Shown here piece by piece: positions 37,010 through 47,493 of a DNA stretch of 64,000 nt. The stretch spans positions 6,245,573 to 6,309,572 of the forward strand of contig CP016211.1 in assembly GCA_001931535.1 (NCBI GenBank), in the 5' to 3' direction. The notes below the pieces were generated by a model that was given only the letters and a program-made list of their open reading frames with translations, was not told where the DNA came from and ran no database searches. The position numbers and the translations under genes were made by a program. Source of the stretch: Minicystis rosea. Its GTDB lineage: Bacteria; Myxococcota_A; Polyangia; Polyangiales; Polyangiaceae. Numbering within the stretch: position 1 is the first letter of the stretch; every line of letters begins with the position of its first letter.

Positions 37010-38098
37010 ATGAGCCTCGCTACTTCCGAGACGCGCGTGCGCGTTCCACGCTGGACGATCCGCGCCACGGCTGCGCTGTCGGAGGCGAGCGCGCGCATTC
37101 GGGTGATCGCGGCCAACACGCCGGTGAACCTGCGGCAGGAGCTCGGGCGGCTCGCGGCGAGCTGGGCGGACACCGGGAAGCTCGCGCCGAAGTTCGTGTA
37201 CGAGCCCGTGCCGGGCTGCGGCGCCGTCCGCCATGCGCTCGAGCTGCTCGCCGCCGACCTCGAGCCGCACGGGGAGCTCGGGGCCATCTATGCGGCGCGG
37301 GCCATGGAGATGGCCGACGACGCGTCCCTGTGCGAGCACGCGGGGACGGCGGGCTTGTGGGACGCGGCGCGGCGGCGCTATGCGCGGCGCGATCGCTTCG
37401 ACGACGAGGCCGACGTCGTCGCGAAGGAATGGCTCGCCGAAGAGACGCCGTCCGCGGACGACGAAGCGCTGGTGCGCAGCGACGACGAGCGCTCGCCGCG
37501 ATCCTTGGTGGCCCGCATGCGCGAGGAAATCGGCAAGCGGCGGCTGCCGCTGCGCGTGGTGGTGAAGGACAACATCGCGTCGCTCGCGGCCACGGGCGAC
37601 GGCTTCGTGCAGGTGATCGCCGGGAAGATGCTGGCGATGCGCGACGTGGAGCGGACGGTGCTGCACGAGATCGAAGGGCACGTGGAGCCGCGGGTGGCCG
37701 CGTCGGGGAACGCGCTCGGGATCTTCGCGATCGGCACGGCGCGCGGGGCGGACGATCAAGAGGGGCGCGCCCTGTGGCTCGAGCGGGCCAACGGCTTCTT
37801 GGATCACGGTCGCCGGCGCGAGATCGCGCTGCGGCACGTGGCCGCGCGCTCGGTCGAAGCGCGCGCGGAGCTCACGGACACGGCGGAGCTCCTCCGCGAT
37901 CACGGTGCCCCGATCGACATGGCGTTGCGCGTCGCTGCGCGCGTGCATCGCGGCGGAGGCCTCGGGCGTGAGGTGGTCTACCTCCCTGCCCTGCTCCGGG
38001 TCGAAGCGGCCATCGCGCGGGACCACGCCATCGATCATGTGCTCCGCATGGGGCGCGTGTCGGTGGAGACCGCGCCCACCCTCGCCGCTTGGCTTTAG
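37010..38098 (+). CDS. DUF1704 (tyrosine carboxypeptidase/MATCAP-like) metallopeptidase
   Basis: This 362-residue protein has the DUF1704 signature HExxxH as HEIEGH, with His219, Glu220 and His224. QEG follows in ADDQEGRALWLERANGF, matching the QEGLA region of bacterial members once called flavohemoglobin expression-modulating. Eukaryotic relatives remove C-terminal tyrosine from tubulin, so a zinc carboxypeptidase role is likely; the bacterial substrate is unknown. There is no signal peptide or membrane segment, so it acts in the cytoplasm. The gene stands alone. Confidence 0.85.
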   Translation: MSLATSETRVRVPRWTIRATAALSEASARIRVIAANTPVNLRQELGRLAASWADTGKLAPKFVYEPVPGCGAVRHALELLAADLEPHGELGAIYAARAMEMADDASLCEHAGTAGLWDAARRRYARRDRFDDEADVVAKEWLAEETPSADDEALVRSDDERSPRSLVARMREEIGKRRLPLRVVVKDNIASLAATGDGFVQVIAGKMLAMRDVERTVLHEIEGHVEPRVAASGNALGIFAIGTARGADDQEGRALWLERANGFLDHGRRREIALRHVAARSVEARAELTDTAELLRDHGAPIDMALRVAARVHRGGGLGREVVYLPALLRVEAAIARDHAIDHVLRMGRVSVETAPTLAAWL

Positions 38099-38192
38099 CT
38101 CTTCGCGCTCGTTGCCCGATTCCCATCAGAGCGCGGGCGAGCTACCACGGCACCGCACGCGTCCATCGACACGGCGCGCGCGAGGAGACCGC

Positions 38193-39406
<1,214 letters not shown>

Positions 39407-39407
<1 letters not shown>

Positions 39408-40486
39408 TGGCGAAGCGCGCGCTCGCGGCGTTGTTGCTGCTCGCGACGCCGGCGTGCGGGTCGCCGGCGACGCCCGCGGCGGCCCGGCCGACGGCGGCCA
39501 TACCGGCAGCGCCGCGGTGCACGCCGGCCGATCGAAGGGCCGCGCTCGACGCGATGGTCGCGGCGCGAAGGGGCGCGTACACGGCCGCCATCGCCAAGGC
39601 GCGCACGTTCCTCGATGGGTTGGAGGTCGATCCCATCAAGCTGCGGCGCTTCCACATCAAGGGGAAGAAGAAGCTCGCCGAGGCGATCGACGTCTACCAT
39701 CGCCTCCACCAAGTCGCGCCGCCCGAGGAGCGCGCCAAGATCCTGGCGCGCGTGACGGAGCTCGCCCGCCCGACGCTCGACGATCGCTATCACGATCTGC
39801 TCACCATCGACGATCGCGAGCTGAAAGAGGACGCGACCTCGTACCTCCGCGCGGCGGTGCTGCTCGATCGCATGGGCGTCGACATCACGCGCTATCGGGC
39901 CGAGATCAAGAACGTGAAGTGGCGGCTCGACGCGCAGATGAAGGACCGCGGGCCGCACCAGCGGCGCGCGTTCCACGCGTATTACCAGCACTTCGGGCTG
40001 AGCGAGCCGTTCCCGCTCGCGGGCGCGCTCGACAAGGGGCTCATCGCGGCGCGCACCGACGCGGCGGGCCTCTCGCGGATGGATGCGTACACGTTCACGC
40101 ACGAGATCTATGCGGCGTACGACTTCGGCGAACGGCTCGACGCCGAGCCTTTCACCGAAGCCGATCACGCGTACCTCGATCGCGCGCTGCCGCAGCTCCT
40201 CGGCACGTGGCTGTCGAAGAAGGATCCGGATCTGGTGGCCGAGATCATGAGCTGCATGCGCTACGTGCGGGGCACATCCGATCCGAGCTACGCGGCCGCG
40301 CTCGGCTATTTGCTCGAGGCGCAGAACGCCGACGGATCGTGGGGGAGCTACGACGCGGCGCGGGCGAGGCTCGGCGATCTGGTGAAGCAGGCGCTCTACC
40401 TGCACACGACGATGGTGGTCGTGGAGGCGCTGACGCTGGGCTTCGAGGAGATGTTTCGCAAAGGCGAAGGGCCGGTGTGCGGTTGA
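39407..40486 (+). CDS. Hypothetical lipoprotein with helical-repeat (terpenoid-cyclase-like) C-terminus
   Basis: The 359-residue protein starts MAKRALAALLLLATPACG, a lipoprotein signal with lipobox TPAC. The body is almost wholly helical. YLLEAQNADGSWGSYDAARARLGDLVKQALYLHTTMVVVEAL near the end resembles the QW-type repeat of alpha/alpha barrels in prenyltransferases and squalene cyclases, but one repeat is not enough to propose catalysis. It overlaps the acyl-CoA dehydrogenase stop by 1 nt, so it is expressed with it. Function unknown. Confidence 0.7.
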
Positions 40487-40553
40487 CGCGATGCCCGCTG
40501 CGGATCATCATGGCGCCCACCTCGCGCGAGCGGGCTTGAAGGAGGCAGCGACG

Positions 40554-40622
40554 ATGATTGTCCGAAACCGTGCCCAGCGCGTCTCCTCGCCCGTCGTCAC
40601 CGCCGCGAGCCACGCGTTCTGA
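40554..40622 (+). CDS. Possible 22-residue small protein or leader with strong ribosome-binding site
   Basis: AAGGAGG lies 8 nt upstream of an ATG that opens a 22-codon frame (MIVRNRAQRVSSPVVTAASHAF). This is one of the best Shine-Dalgarno matches in the window. A hairpin follows 13 nt after its stop. The gap 40487-40848 otherwise shows no gene. No homologue is recognised; it may be a leader peptide for rsgA or a chance frame. Confidence 0.35.
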   Translation: MIVRNRAQRVSSPVVTAASHAF

Positions 40623-40635
40623 TCGTCCGCGACGA

Positions 40636-40653
40636 GCCCGCTGCGAAGCGGGC
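40636..40653 (+). terminator. Hairpin GCCCGCT-GCGA-AGCGGGC after the small ORF
   Basis: A perfect 7-bp stem with a GNRA-type tetraloop lies 195 nt upstream of rsgA. There is no T-run; it could be an attenuator or RNA-stabilising element. Confidence 0.4.
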
Positions 40654-40848
40654 ACCTCGCGCCTCGGGTCGATGACATCGGCCCGGTGATCAGAGCATTC
40701 GTGTCGATCCAGCGGAGCCGGATGGGCCCACCGTCCCCGGCGTCGTCCGGGGTCCGATCGAACGGAGAGGCCGTCGTGCCTTCCCGTTCGTGGCCGTGAC
40801 CCGCCGCGCGCGCCTCTGCCGCCGCGGCGCTCCGGAGCTTGCATCGAC

Positions 40849-41931
40849 ATGGATCTCGACTCGAAGTCTCTCGTCTCTCCTTCGCTCGACAGTCTCGGTT
40901 GGAACGTCTTCTTCGAACGGCAGCGGGCTGCGCTCGCGGTGCCGATCGAGCCCGCGCGGGTCGCCGCCGGCGGGCGTGGTGTGTTGCAGGTCTTCACGGC
41001 GACGGGCCCGCGCCGTGCGACGGTGAGCGGCCGCCTGCTTCACGAGAGCTCCGGCGCGGAGCTGCCCGCGGTCGGTGATTGGGTCGGCCTCCGGCCCGAC
41101 GCCGACGATCCCGCGGTGATCACACACGTGCTCACGCGGCGCACCGCGCTCCTGCGCAAGGCCGCGGGTCGCCGTGTCGAAGCGCAGGTGCTCGCCGCCA
41201 ACGTGGATGCGGTGATGATCGTCAGCTCGCTCAACGCCGACTTCAACCCGCGTCGCCTGGAGCGGTATCTGGAGGTCGCGCTCGAAGGCGGCGCGCGGCC
41301 GATCTTCGTGCTCAACAAGGCCGACCTCTGCGACGCGCCGGAGCGCTTCGTGGAGGCGGCGCGCGCGATCGCGCCCACGGCGCCGGTGGTGCCGGTGAGC
41401 GCGCTCGCGGGCGCCGGCATCGACGCGCTCACCGCGCACGTGCACGCGGGCGAGACGGTGGCGCTCGTGGGCTCGTCGGGCGTGGGCAAGTCGACGATCG
41501 CCAATCGGCTCTTGGGCGAGGCCGCGCAGCGAGCGGGCGGAATCCGCGCGCACGACGATCGCGGCAAGCACACGACCACGCATCGCGAGCTGTTCGTGCT
41601 CCCGGGCGGCGGGCTCTTGGTGGACACGCCGGGGCTGCGCGAGCTCGAGCCTTGGGGCCTCGACGACGGTGGGCCGGCGGGCTTCACCGATGTCGAAGCG
41701 ATCGCCGAGGGCTGCCGCTTTCGTGACTGCGCGCACGAAGGCGAGCCGGGGTGCGCGGTGACCGAAGCCGTGCGGAGCGGAGCGCTCGCCGAAGGGAGGC
41801 TCGCGGGCTTCCGCAAGCTGGCCGCGGAGGGCCGGCACCTGCGCGACAAGCACGACGCGCGGGCCCGGGCCGAAGCACGCCGGCGCGGGAAGCAGATCGC
41901 CAAGATCACCAAGGCGAGCCCGAAGACCTGA
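40849..41931 (+). CDS. rsgA: Ribosome small subunit-dependent GTPase A
   Basis: RsgA checks late 30S ribosome assembly. The 360-residue protein has an N-terminal OB-fold (ELPAVGDWVGLRPD) and a circularly permuted GTPase domain. The G4 motif NKAD comes first, then VSALAG, the P-loop GSSGVGKST with Lys214, the switch region RGKHTTTHRELF and the G3 motif DTPGLRE. The C-terminal zinc knuckle is CRFRDCAHEGEPGC with the expected C-x4-C-x-H-x5-C spacing. All functional motifs are intact. Confidence 0.95.
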   Translation: MDLDSKSLVSPSLDSLGWNVFFERQRAALAVPIEPARVAAGGRGVLQVFTATGPRRATVSGRLLHESSGAELPAVGDWVGLRPDADDPAVITHVLTRRTALLRKAAGRRVEAQVLAANVDAVMIVSSLNADFNPRRLERYLEVALEGGARPIFVLNKADLCDAPERFVEAARAIAPTAPVVPVSALAGAGIDALTAHVHAGETVALVGSSGVGKSTIANRLLGEAAQRAGGIRAHDDRGKHTTTHRELFVLPGGGLLVDTPGLRELEPWGLDDGGPAGFTDVEAIAEGCRFRDCAHEGEPGCAVTEAVRSGALAEGRLAGFRKLAAEGRHLRDKHDARARAEARRRGKQIAKITKASPKT

Positions 41932-42006
41932 AGCGCGTGTGAGGGTCCGAAAGCGGCGAGCGCGAGATCGTCCTCGAGGACGCGCTCGCCGCCTCGGGCC
42001 GTGAGG

Positions 42007-42795
42007 TCACCGGAGCCGATCGAGGAGCACCCGCACGCGTACCACTTCCTCGAAGCCCATGCGCGCAAGGATGGGTCGCGACATGGCACCTGCCTGCACC
42101 ACGAGAACGGGTGTGCGGCGCGCTATCGCATCTTCCCAACGTGCCTGGACCAACGCGCGATAAGCCCCCTGGCCACGCGCCTCCGGGAGCGTGGCGCCGC
42201 CGCACAACACCACGGCACCGTCGATGAAGACGGCGTCGGCCGCGGCGATCGGCGCGCCGTTCGCGAGGGCGAGATATCGAATCAGGTGATCTTCTTTGCC
42301 CTTTCGCCGCTCGAAGTCCGCGGCGATCTCGGCCTCGGTCGGGGCCTTGGCGCCGCGGCCGAAGCAGCGGTGATACACGAGCTTGAGGACGCGGAATTGC
42401 TCGAACGTGCGGACCCGCTCGACGACGACGCCGTTCGGGGCCTTTTCGGGGGCGCGGGTCAAGATCATCCCGGCCATCTCGGGCTCGTCGTCGGGCACCA
42501 TGCCGAGCGCGAGGAGGCGCTCGCAGAGATCGGCGGGCGCGGAGGAGGGGCCTATTTCCCACGTGAGCGCGGTCCGACCGCGGGCGCGGAAGAGGGCACG
42601 CACCTCGGCGACCGTCGCATCCACCTCGCTCGGCGCGACGCGAAGGCGCTGCACGATGTTGTGCTGCGGCTCGTCTTGAACGCCGATGAAGGCGGCGAAG
42701 CGCGGCTCGACGACGCGATCCTGGTTCGGCGGCGGGGGCAGGCAGAGGTTGAGCGTCTCGGCGATGGCGAGGACTTCGGCGGGGATGGAGCGCAT
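42007..42795 (-). CDS. GNAT-family N-acetyltransferase
   Basis: This 262-residue protein has its acetyl-CoA fold in the C-terminal half: AADAVFIDGAVVLCGGATLPEARGQGAYRALVQARWEDA contains motif A (R-G-Q-G-A), followed by VVQAGAMSRPILARMGFEEVVRV (motif B). The N-terminal half (about 120 residues) is a divergent GNAT-like or dimerisation region. The substrate is unknown. ATG 42795 is chosen because homology-like sequence begins there; the in-frame upstream extension is Arg-rich. It is divergent from the winged-helix gene at 43071. Confidence 0.8.
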   Translation of the reverse strand: MRSIPAEVLAIAETLNLCLPPPPNQDRVVEPRFAAFIGVQDEPQHNIVQRLRVAPSEVDATVAEVRALFRARGRTALTWEIGPSSAPADLCERLLALGMVPDDEPEMAGMILTRAPEKAPNGVVVERVRTFEQFRVLKLVYHRCFGRGAKAPTEAEIAADFERRKGKEDHLIRYLALANGAPIAAADAVFIDGAVVLCGGATLPEARGQGAYRALVQARWEDAIARRTPVLVVQAGAMSRPILARMGFEEVVRVRVLLDRLR

Positions 42796-43070
42796 GAGGT
42801 CGCCGCCATCATCCTCGCGCCGGGCGATGCTGCCAACGCCGCACGTCCGGCTCGGCACACCGGCGGTGATCGCCCACGCCGGTCGGTCATTGTCACGACA
42901 CATCCAGAGCGGGGCGACGCGCGCGACGATCCTCGGGTTTTCTGCGCGCCGCGCGCGCCGCTCGCCGGAGGACGGACGACGCGTCATGCGTGCAGGGCGG
43001 TCGCGATGCGACGGTAACGTGGTCCTCGCGGCGCGCTGGTGGTAGTGTCGCGCCGAGACGCCGAGAGACC

Positions 43071-43577
43071 ATGCCGCGAAGCACGCCCGACATCGAAAGC
43101 AGCGACGTTCCCCAGGCACCCAACCTCGCGCGCATCCGCTGCGTGCTGACCAGCGTCGCCGATGGCGCCGCGACGATCGAGAAGATCGCCGAGGAGACGG
43201 ACATCTCTCCACGCCACGTGGGCTACGCCATCCGCGCGGCGCAGACGCTCGGTCTGCTCGACAAGGATCGGGCGACGACCACGCTCGGCCGCCAGCTCCT
43301 CGAGACGGAGCAGGAGAGCGAGGAAGAGCGCCAAGCCTTCTGCAAGAGCATCGAGGAGAGCCCCATCATGAAGGCGCTCGCCCCGGGCCTGCTCGCGACG
43401 AAGGCGCCGACCAAGAAGACGCTGGGCGCGCGCATCGAGAAGCTCTCCGGCCTCTCGAAGGCGACGGCCGAGCACCGCGCCAGCGATCTCCTGGCCTGGC
43501 GCGAGCAGCTCCTCGAGCACCGCTTGGATCTGCCGCTCGGCCCGCCGGCGACGAAGACCGAAGCGCCCACCGAGTAA
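43071..43577 (+). CDS. Small winged-helix DNA-binding protein
   Basis: This 168-residue protein has an N-terminal winged helix (ARIRCVLTSVADGAATIEKIAEETDISPRHVGYAIRAAQTLGLLD), a wing-like TTLGRQLLETEQESEEER, and a second conserved block (KAPTKKTLGARIEKLSGLSKATAEHRASDLLAWREQLLE). This two-block pattern occurs as a DNA-binding accessory domain next to nucleases and ATPases in bacterial conflict systems. Here it stands alone, so a small regulator is more likely. No partner nuclease is nearby. Confidence 0.65.
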   Translation: MPRSTPDIESSDVPQAPNLARIRCVLTSVADGAATIEKIAEETDISPRHVGYAIRAAQTLGLLDKDRATTTLGRQLLETEQESEEERQAFCKSIEESPIMKALAPGLLATKAPTKKTLGARIEKLSGLSKATAEHRASDLLAWREQLLEHRLDLPLGPPATKTEAPTE

Positions 43578-43596
43578 CGCCGCCCCCTCACTCACA

Positions 43597-43620
43597 CGGC
43601 GGGGACTCACGTCCCCGCCG
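43597..43620 (+). terminator. 9-bp GC hairpin after the winged-helix gene
   Basis: CGGCGGGGA and TCCCCGCCG form a perfect stem with a 6-nt loop, 19 nt past the stop. A GTGGGGC/GCCCCAC hairpin and the palindrome TGGGGCCCCA follow before 43700. The 492-bp gap 43578-44069 has no gene; its second half is the repeat ladder described separately. Confidence 0.55.
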
Positions 43621-43805
43621 CCCCAGTCTTCATGTGGGGCTTCGGGTCGGCTTCGCCGCCCCACGCCCGCAAAGCTCATGGGGCCCCACCACCCCGTGAT
43701 CCACCCGAGATTTTCAGCAGGTTTCGCCGCTTCGGGCCTCACGTTCGTCGCATCGGGATGCGGACAAAGTCCTCGGCCGCGTGAATCAGGCCCCATCTGC
43801 TGTTC

Positions 43806-44120
43806 GAGCGCGCCTGCGACGTCGCGGCGCACGCGTTGGGTCTCGGTGTGATCGGGCTCGCCGAGCCTCACTACGCATCGTGCCCTCGTGCGCATCCCAG
43901 CCGACGCGCGGTCCTGCTTCTCGATGCGATCGGGATCACCGAGGCTCTCGAACGCATCGTGCCCGCGTGCGCATCGCGCACCCCACGCCGCTGTCTCTCG
44001 ATGCGACGAGGATCGCCGGCGAGCTCGAAGCGCACCGTGCCCGCGCGCGCATCGCGGCCGGCTTTCGCGCTACTTCTTGATGCGCTCGGGATCGCCGAGG
44101 AACTCGAAGTGCATCGTGTC
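43806..44120 (-). repeat. About 78-bp tandem copies of the M15 peptidase gene 3' end
   Basis: Four units read on the minus strand start at 44120, 44041, 43963 and 43884, each with GRCACGRTGCRY. They share a core that in the gene encodes TMHFEFLGDPERIKK. The first unit is the true 3' end of the gene; the next three lie past its stop codon and are progressively diverged. Steps are 79, 78 and 79 bp, so the reading frame is not kept. Confidence 0.8.
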
Positions 44121-44804
44121 CTCGAGCTTGTCGTGGCCGAGCCAGTCGAAGCCGAAGCGCTCGAAGGCGTTGATCCAGCACTTCGGGAGCGTGGTGCGCT
44201 TGTAGACGGTGCCCGGGTTCTTGCAGATCGGGTTCGACGGCCAGGGGTCGACGCAGCCGCAGCAGGGGTTGCGCTCGGGATCGATGTCGATGGCGATGCC
44301 GAGGAGGTGGTTCGAGAACTCCACGCCGCGGTAGGTGTTCTGCGTGCGGAAGCCGCCGATGGCCTTGGGCGTGTAGCGGGAGCTGCCCGTGCAGGTCTTG
44401 GCGATGCGCTTCTCCACCGCGGCGAGCGCCGGCGCGATCTTGGCGTGGATGGAGATGGGCAGGCCCATGAAGTGGACCGTCTTCGCCTGCGAATGCGAGG
44501 TCTGCGCGTTCCACTTGGTGGTGGCCTCGTCGTCGATGTTGCCGTAGCGCTCGACGAGGTAGCGCATGGCGACGCTGTGCTTGCGCAGGTCGAGCGCGCC
44601 GCCGTGCATGAACGAGCGCCGCTCCAGGAACGACTGCGGCTTCTGCACGCGGGCGCCGTACTCGAAGGTGCCCTTGCCGGCGGCCGCGGGGCGCGGCGGC
44701 TTGGCCAGGGCCTTGAGATCCCACACGGCCAGCGCGAGCAGGAAGGCCGCCCCAGCCATGAGAGGCCGAGCCGCTCCCTGCCCCGAGGGCGTTCGTCGCG
44801 TCAC
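44070..44804 (-). CDS. M15-family zinc peptidase (D-Ala-D-Ala carboxypeptidase/endopeptidase-like)
   Basis: This 244-residue exported peptidoglycan peptidase has an N-terminal hydrophobic segment (MAGAAFLLALAVWDLKALA). Its C-terminal catalytic domain shows EFSNHLLGIAIDIDP (SxHxxGxAxD, two zinc ligands) and LEDTMHFEFLGDP (third ligand His in MHFEF). Several Cys pairs (NPCCGC, NPICKN, LPKCW, KTCTG) suggest disulfides, as expected in the periplasm. GTG 44804 is chosen because GGAGG lies 5 nt upstream; ATG 44759 at the hydrophobic core is the alternative. It lies 26 nt after the polymerase stop, in one operon. Its last 16 codons are repeated in decayed form downstream of the stop. Confidence 0.82.
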   Translation of the reverse strand: MTRRTPSGQGAARPLMAGAAFLLALAVWDLKALAKPPRPAAAGKGTFEYGARVQKPQSFLERRSFMHGGALDLRKHSVAMRYLVERYGNIDDEATTKWNAQTSHSQAKTVHFMGLPISIHAKIAPALAAVEKRIAKTCTGSSRYTPKAIGGFRTQNTYRGVEFSNHLLGIAIDIDPERNPCCGCVDPWPSNPICKNPGTVYKRTTLPKCWINAFERFGFDWLGHDKLEDTMHFEFLGDPERIKK

Positions 44805-44830
44805 CAAGGCCTCCGCACCGATCGCGCCGG

Positions 44831-46375
44831 CTAGCGCCGGCCGCGGCCTCCGTCGTGGTAGCGATCGCGCCGGTGCGCGGGCGCGGCGGGCGCAGGGCGC
44901 AGGCGCTCGACGATGTCGGTGGGCTCGCCGCGCGACCACAGCTCCGCCGCGGCCACGTCGACCGCGAGCTGGAACATCTCGGTGCGCGCGAAGCGGCCCG
45001 CGCGGCCCGACGTGAGCCGCGGGAGCACGGCCAGGATGCGCCGCATGCCGTCGGCGTAGCGCCGCGAGATGGCGAGGCGCTCGATGAGCGGCTCCAGGAA
45101 ATCGGCCACGGCCGCGGCGCGATCACGCACGCCGTCGCAGGCCTCTTTCATCGGCTCGAGCAGGAGCAGCGTCCAGAGCACGGTGTCGTCGAGCGGGCCG
45201 TGCTCGACGGTGCGGCGATCGATGTAATCGAGGAGGCGCCACACGCGGTGGCCCGCGCCCTCTTCCTCGCCGTCGTCGTAGAGGAGGCCCGCGAGCTCGG
45301 GGAGGAGCACGTCGAGCACGCCCGTCTCCCACGCGAGGTAGATGGTCCGCCGCGCTTGGCCGCCGCGGAGCAACCGCAGGATCTCTTCCGAGAGACGCGG
45401 GCGCGCGGCGAGCGCGAGGGACTCGCGGCAATAGACGATGGCGTCGTAGACGTCGGGGGTGATGCCGAGATCGAGGCGGCCCGCGAACTTGAGGGCGCGG
45501 AGGATGCGCACCGGATCTTCGCGGAAGCGCGTCTCGGGATCGCCGATGGTGTGGACGACGCGACGGCGCACGTCCTCCATCCCGCCGACCCAATCGAGGA
45601 TTTGCCGGCGCTCGAGATCGTAGAAGAGCGCGTTGATGGTGAAGTCGCGCCGGACCGCGTCCTCGCTGGCCTCGCCGAAGACGTTGTCGCTGCGGATGAG
45701 GAGCTCGTCGCTCGGCTCGTCGCCCTCTTCCTTCGGGTTGCGACGGAAGGTGGCGACCTCGATGACCTTGCCGCCTTGGAAGAGGACGTGGACGAGGCGG
45801 AAGCGGCGGCCGATGATGCGCGAGTTGCGGAAGAGCTCGCGCACCTCCTCGGGCCGGGCGCTGGTGGCGACGTCGAAATCCTTGGGGCGGCGGTCGAGGA
45901 GGAGATCGCGGACGCAACCGCCCACGAGGTAAGCCTCGTGACCGTGGCGCACGAGACGCCGCACGACCTTCTGCACGTCGGGATCGATGCGCCCCTCATC
46001 GAGGGCAGCGTCGTGACGGCCGGGGCCGTGATGATGAACGGGGAGATCGGCGAGATCGGCGGGCTCGACGGAATACCGGATGTCGAGCGGCGCGGCCGCG
46101 ACGGCGCGAGGATGGCTCGCCGGCGGCGGCAACAGGGGCGGGGGCTCGCTGGTCAGGGAGAGCGCCTCGCCGGCGCCGGGGTCCGCAGAAGCCCAAGGAT
46201 CGGGGGCGCCTTCGCGCATTCGGTCCTCGTGTACGGCGGCGGCGCCTTCTTTGACGCGCGCTGCGCCTCGGTGTGCCGACGATGCGGTGCGCGAGCGTCC
46301 TCCATGACGAAGGACGGGAGCGTCACCGGCCTCGGCCGGAGATTCTTCAGGTTTGGAAGGGGTCGATCGACCCAT
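44831..46375 (-). CDS. pcnB: Poly(A) polymerase/CCA-adding enzyme family nucleotidyltransferase
   Basis: This 514-residue class II nucleotidyltransferase has VRHGHEAYLVGGCVRDLLLDRRPKDFDVATSARPEEV, which supplies the GG(C)VRD substrate loop and the DxD catalytic pair (DFDV). RRDFTINALFYD, DPVRILRALKFAGRLDLGI and a helical C-terminus follow. The PcnB-like features are the N-terminal extension, IIGRRFRLVHVLFQGGKVIEVATFR, and a length near 500. The N-terminal 120 residues are low-complexity. Start 46375 is tentative because no Shine-Dalgarno sequence is visible. The enzyme adds 3' A tails to RNA or CCA to tRNA; the two cannot be separated by sequence alone. Confidence 0.85.
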   Translation of the reverse strand: MGRSTPSKPEESPAEAGDAPVLRHGGRSRTASSAHRGAARVKEGAAAVHEDRMREGAPDPWASADPGAGEALSLTSEPPPLLPPPASHPRAVAAAPLDIRYSVEPADLADLPVHHHGPGRHDAALDEGRIDPDVQKVVRRLVRHGHEAYLVGGCVRDLLLDRRPKDFDVATSARPEEVRELFRNSRIIGRRFRLVHVLFQGGKVIEVATFRRNPKEEGDEPSDELLIRSDNVFGEASEDAVRRDFTINALFYDLERRQILDWVGGMEDVRRRVVHTIGDPETRFREDPVRILRALKFAGRLDLGITPDVYDAIVYCRESLALAARPRLSEEILRLLRGGQARRTIYLAWETGVLDVLLPELAGLLYDDGEEEGAGHRVWRLLDYIDRRTVEHGPLDDTVLWTLLLLEPMKEACDGVRDRAAAVADFLEPLIERLAISRRYADGMRRILAVLPRLTSGRAGRFARTEMFQLAVDVAAAELWSRGEPTDIVERLRPAPAAPAHRRDRYHDGGRGRR

Positions 46376-46624
46376 GGTAGAACCGCGTGAAGCGAGGGAC
46401 CGCGGAGCGGCGGCGCCCGATCGTGGAGTAGATCTGCGCCCGCGCATACGGCACCATGCAAGCGGAACCGCGGGCGGGCAAGCGGCCCGCCGAAAGCGCC
46501 GGGCCAGAACCGCACGGCGCACGCCGGCGGGGGCCGTCAGGCCCAGATGCGGCGTGTAGCAGGGGAGCCGCCGGAGAGCAAAGGCGACGATCGAGGACGC
46601 TCGCCCGCCGCGGTTAAGTCCCGG

Positions 46625-47266
46625 GTTCGAGCACACCTTCCGCGCGGGCCGGGAGCGCTTCCGGAGCGACCTCGCGGCCGCGCGCGTGATCGAGGGGCTC
46701 GGGGGCGAGGTGCGCATCCGCGCCGAGGTCGAGCGCATCCTCGTCGAGGAGGGCCGTGCGGTCGGCGTCCGCCTCGCCTCGGGGGGAGGAGATCCGCGCG
46801 CCCGTCGTCATCTCCGACGCCGGCGCCCGCAACACGTACCTGCGCCTCGTGCCTCCCGATGTGCCGCTCCCGTTCCGCGCCGAGATCGCCGAGGCGCCCC
46901 GAGCCGTCGCTTCGTGACGCTCGACCTCGCCTCTCCGCGTCGCCCGAGAAGCTCGGCGTCGGCGGCGCGAACCTCTGGATCCACCGCGTGGTCGATCAGG
47001 ACGAGATCGCCCGGCGCGCGGCCGGCGCGCTCGACGGCGACCCGTCCCTCGTGTTCCTGAGCTTCCCGTCGCCGCAGGACCCGCGCGCCAAGGCGCACAC
47101 GTGCGAGGTCGTCACGACCGTCGATCCCCGCGCGTTCCGGCGCTGGACCGGCACGCGCTGGATGAAGCGCGGCGAGGACTACGAGGCCCTGAAGGCCCGC
47201 ATGTCCGAGGGCTCCTCGACGTCGCGGAGCGCCACGTGCCCGGTCTGCGCGCGCTCGTCGCGCACG
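46625..47266 (+). pseudogene. Remnant of a phytoene-desaturase/retinol-saturase-like FAD oxidoreductase
   Basis: Pieces of one protein lie in successive frames. VIEGLGGEVRIRAEVERILVEEGRAVGVRLASGG is at 46686-46785, then EIRAPVVISDAGARNTYLRLVPPDVPLPFRAEIAEAP after a frameshift. After another shift comes EKLGVGGANLWIHRVVDQDEIARRAAG to EDYEALKARMSEG, and finally DVAERHVPGLRALVAHA in a third frame. The N-terminal FAD-binding domain and the C-terminal end are missing. At least three shifts and both truncations mean it is not functional. It marks the start of the decayed zone. Confidence 0.75.
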
Positions 47267-47493
47267 CGGGGCTCAGGAGGGCGAGGGGCCAAGATCGAGG
47301 CCACCCCGGTGTTGGTGTCGTGGTGACCGCGACGGAGACCAGGGGAGCACGTGAGGAGCGACGCGACGCGAGGGACGGGCGACCCGCCGGGCGAGTGGAG
47401 CTGACCTGGGGGCGGCGCGGAGGACGTGCCGCTTCACGAGAGCGACGCGCCGGAGGCCAGGAGCAACCTTCCGGACCGCCGGGGCGGCGCACC

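Noticed and set aside
46612..46640. CCGGGTTCGAG resembling a tRNA T-arm
   Set aside because: The 3' half does not pair with the 5' half and no cloverleaf fits. In frame it reads as part of the oxidoreductase remnant.
46547..47326. A 259-codon frame as an intact oxidoreductase gene
   Set aside because: Only its central part matches the family; the flanking homologous pieces are in other frames, so it is a frameshifted remnant.
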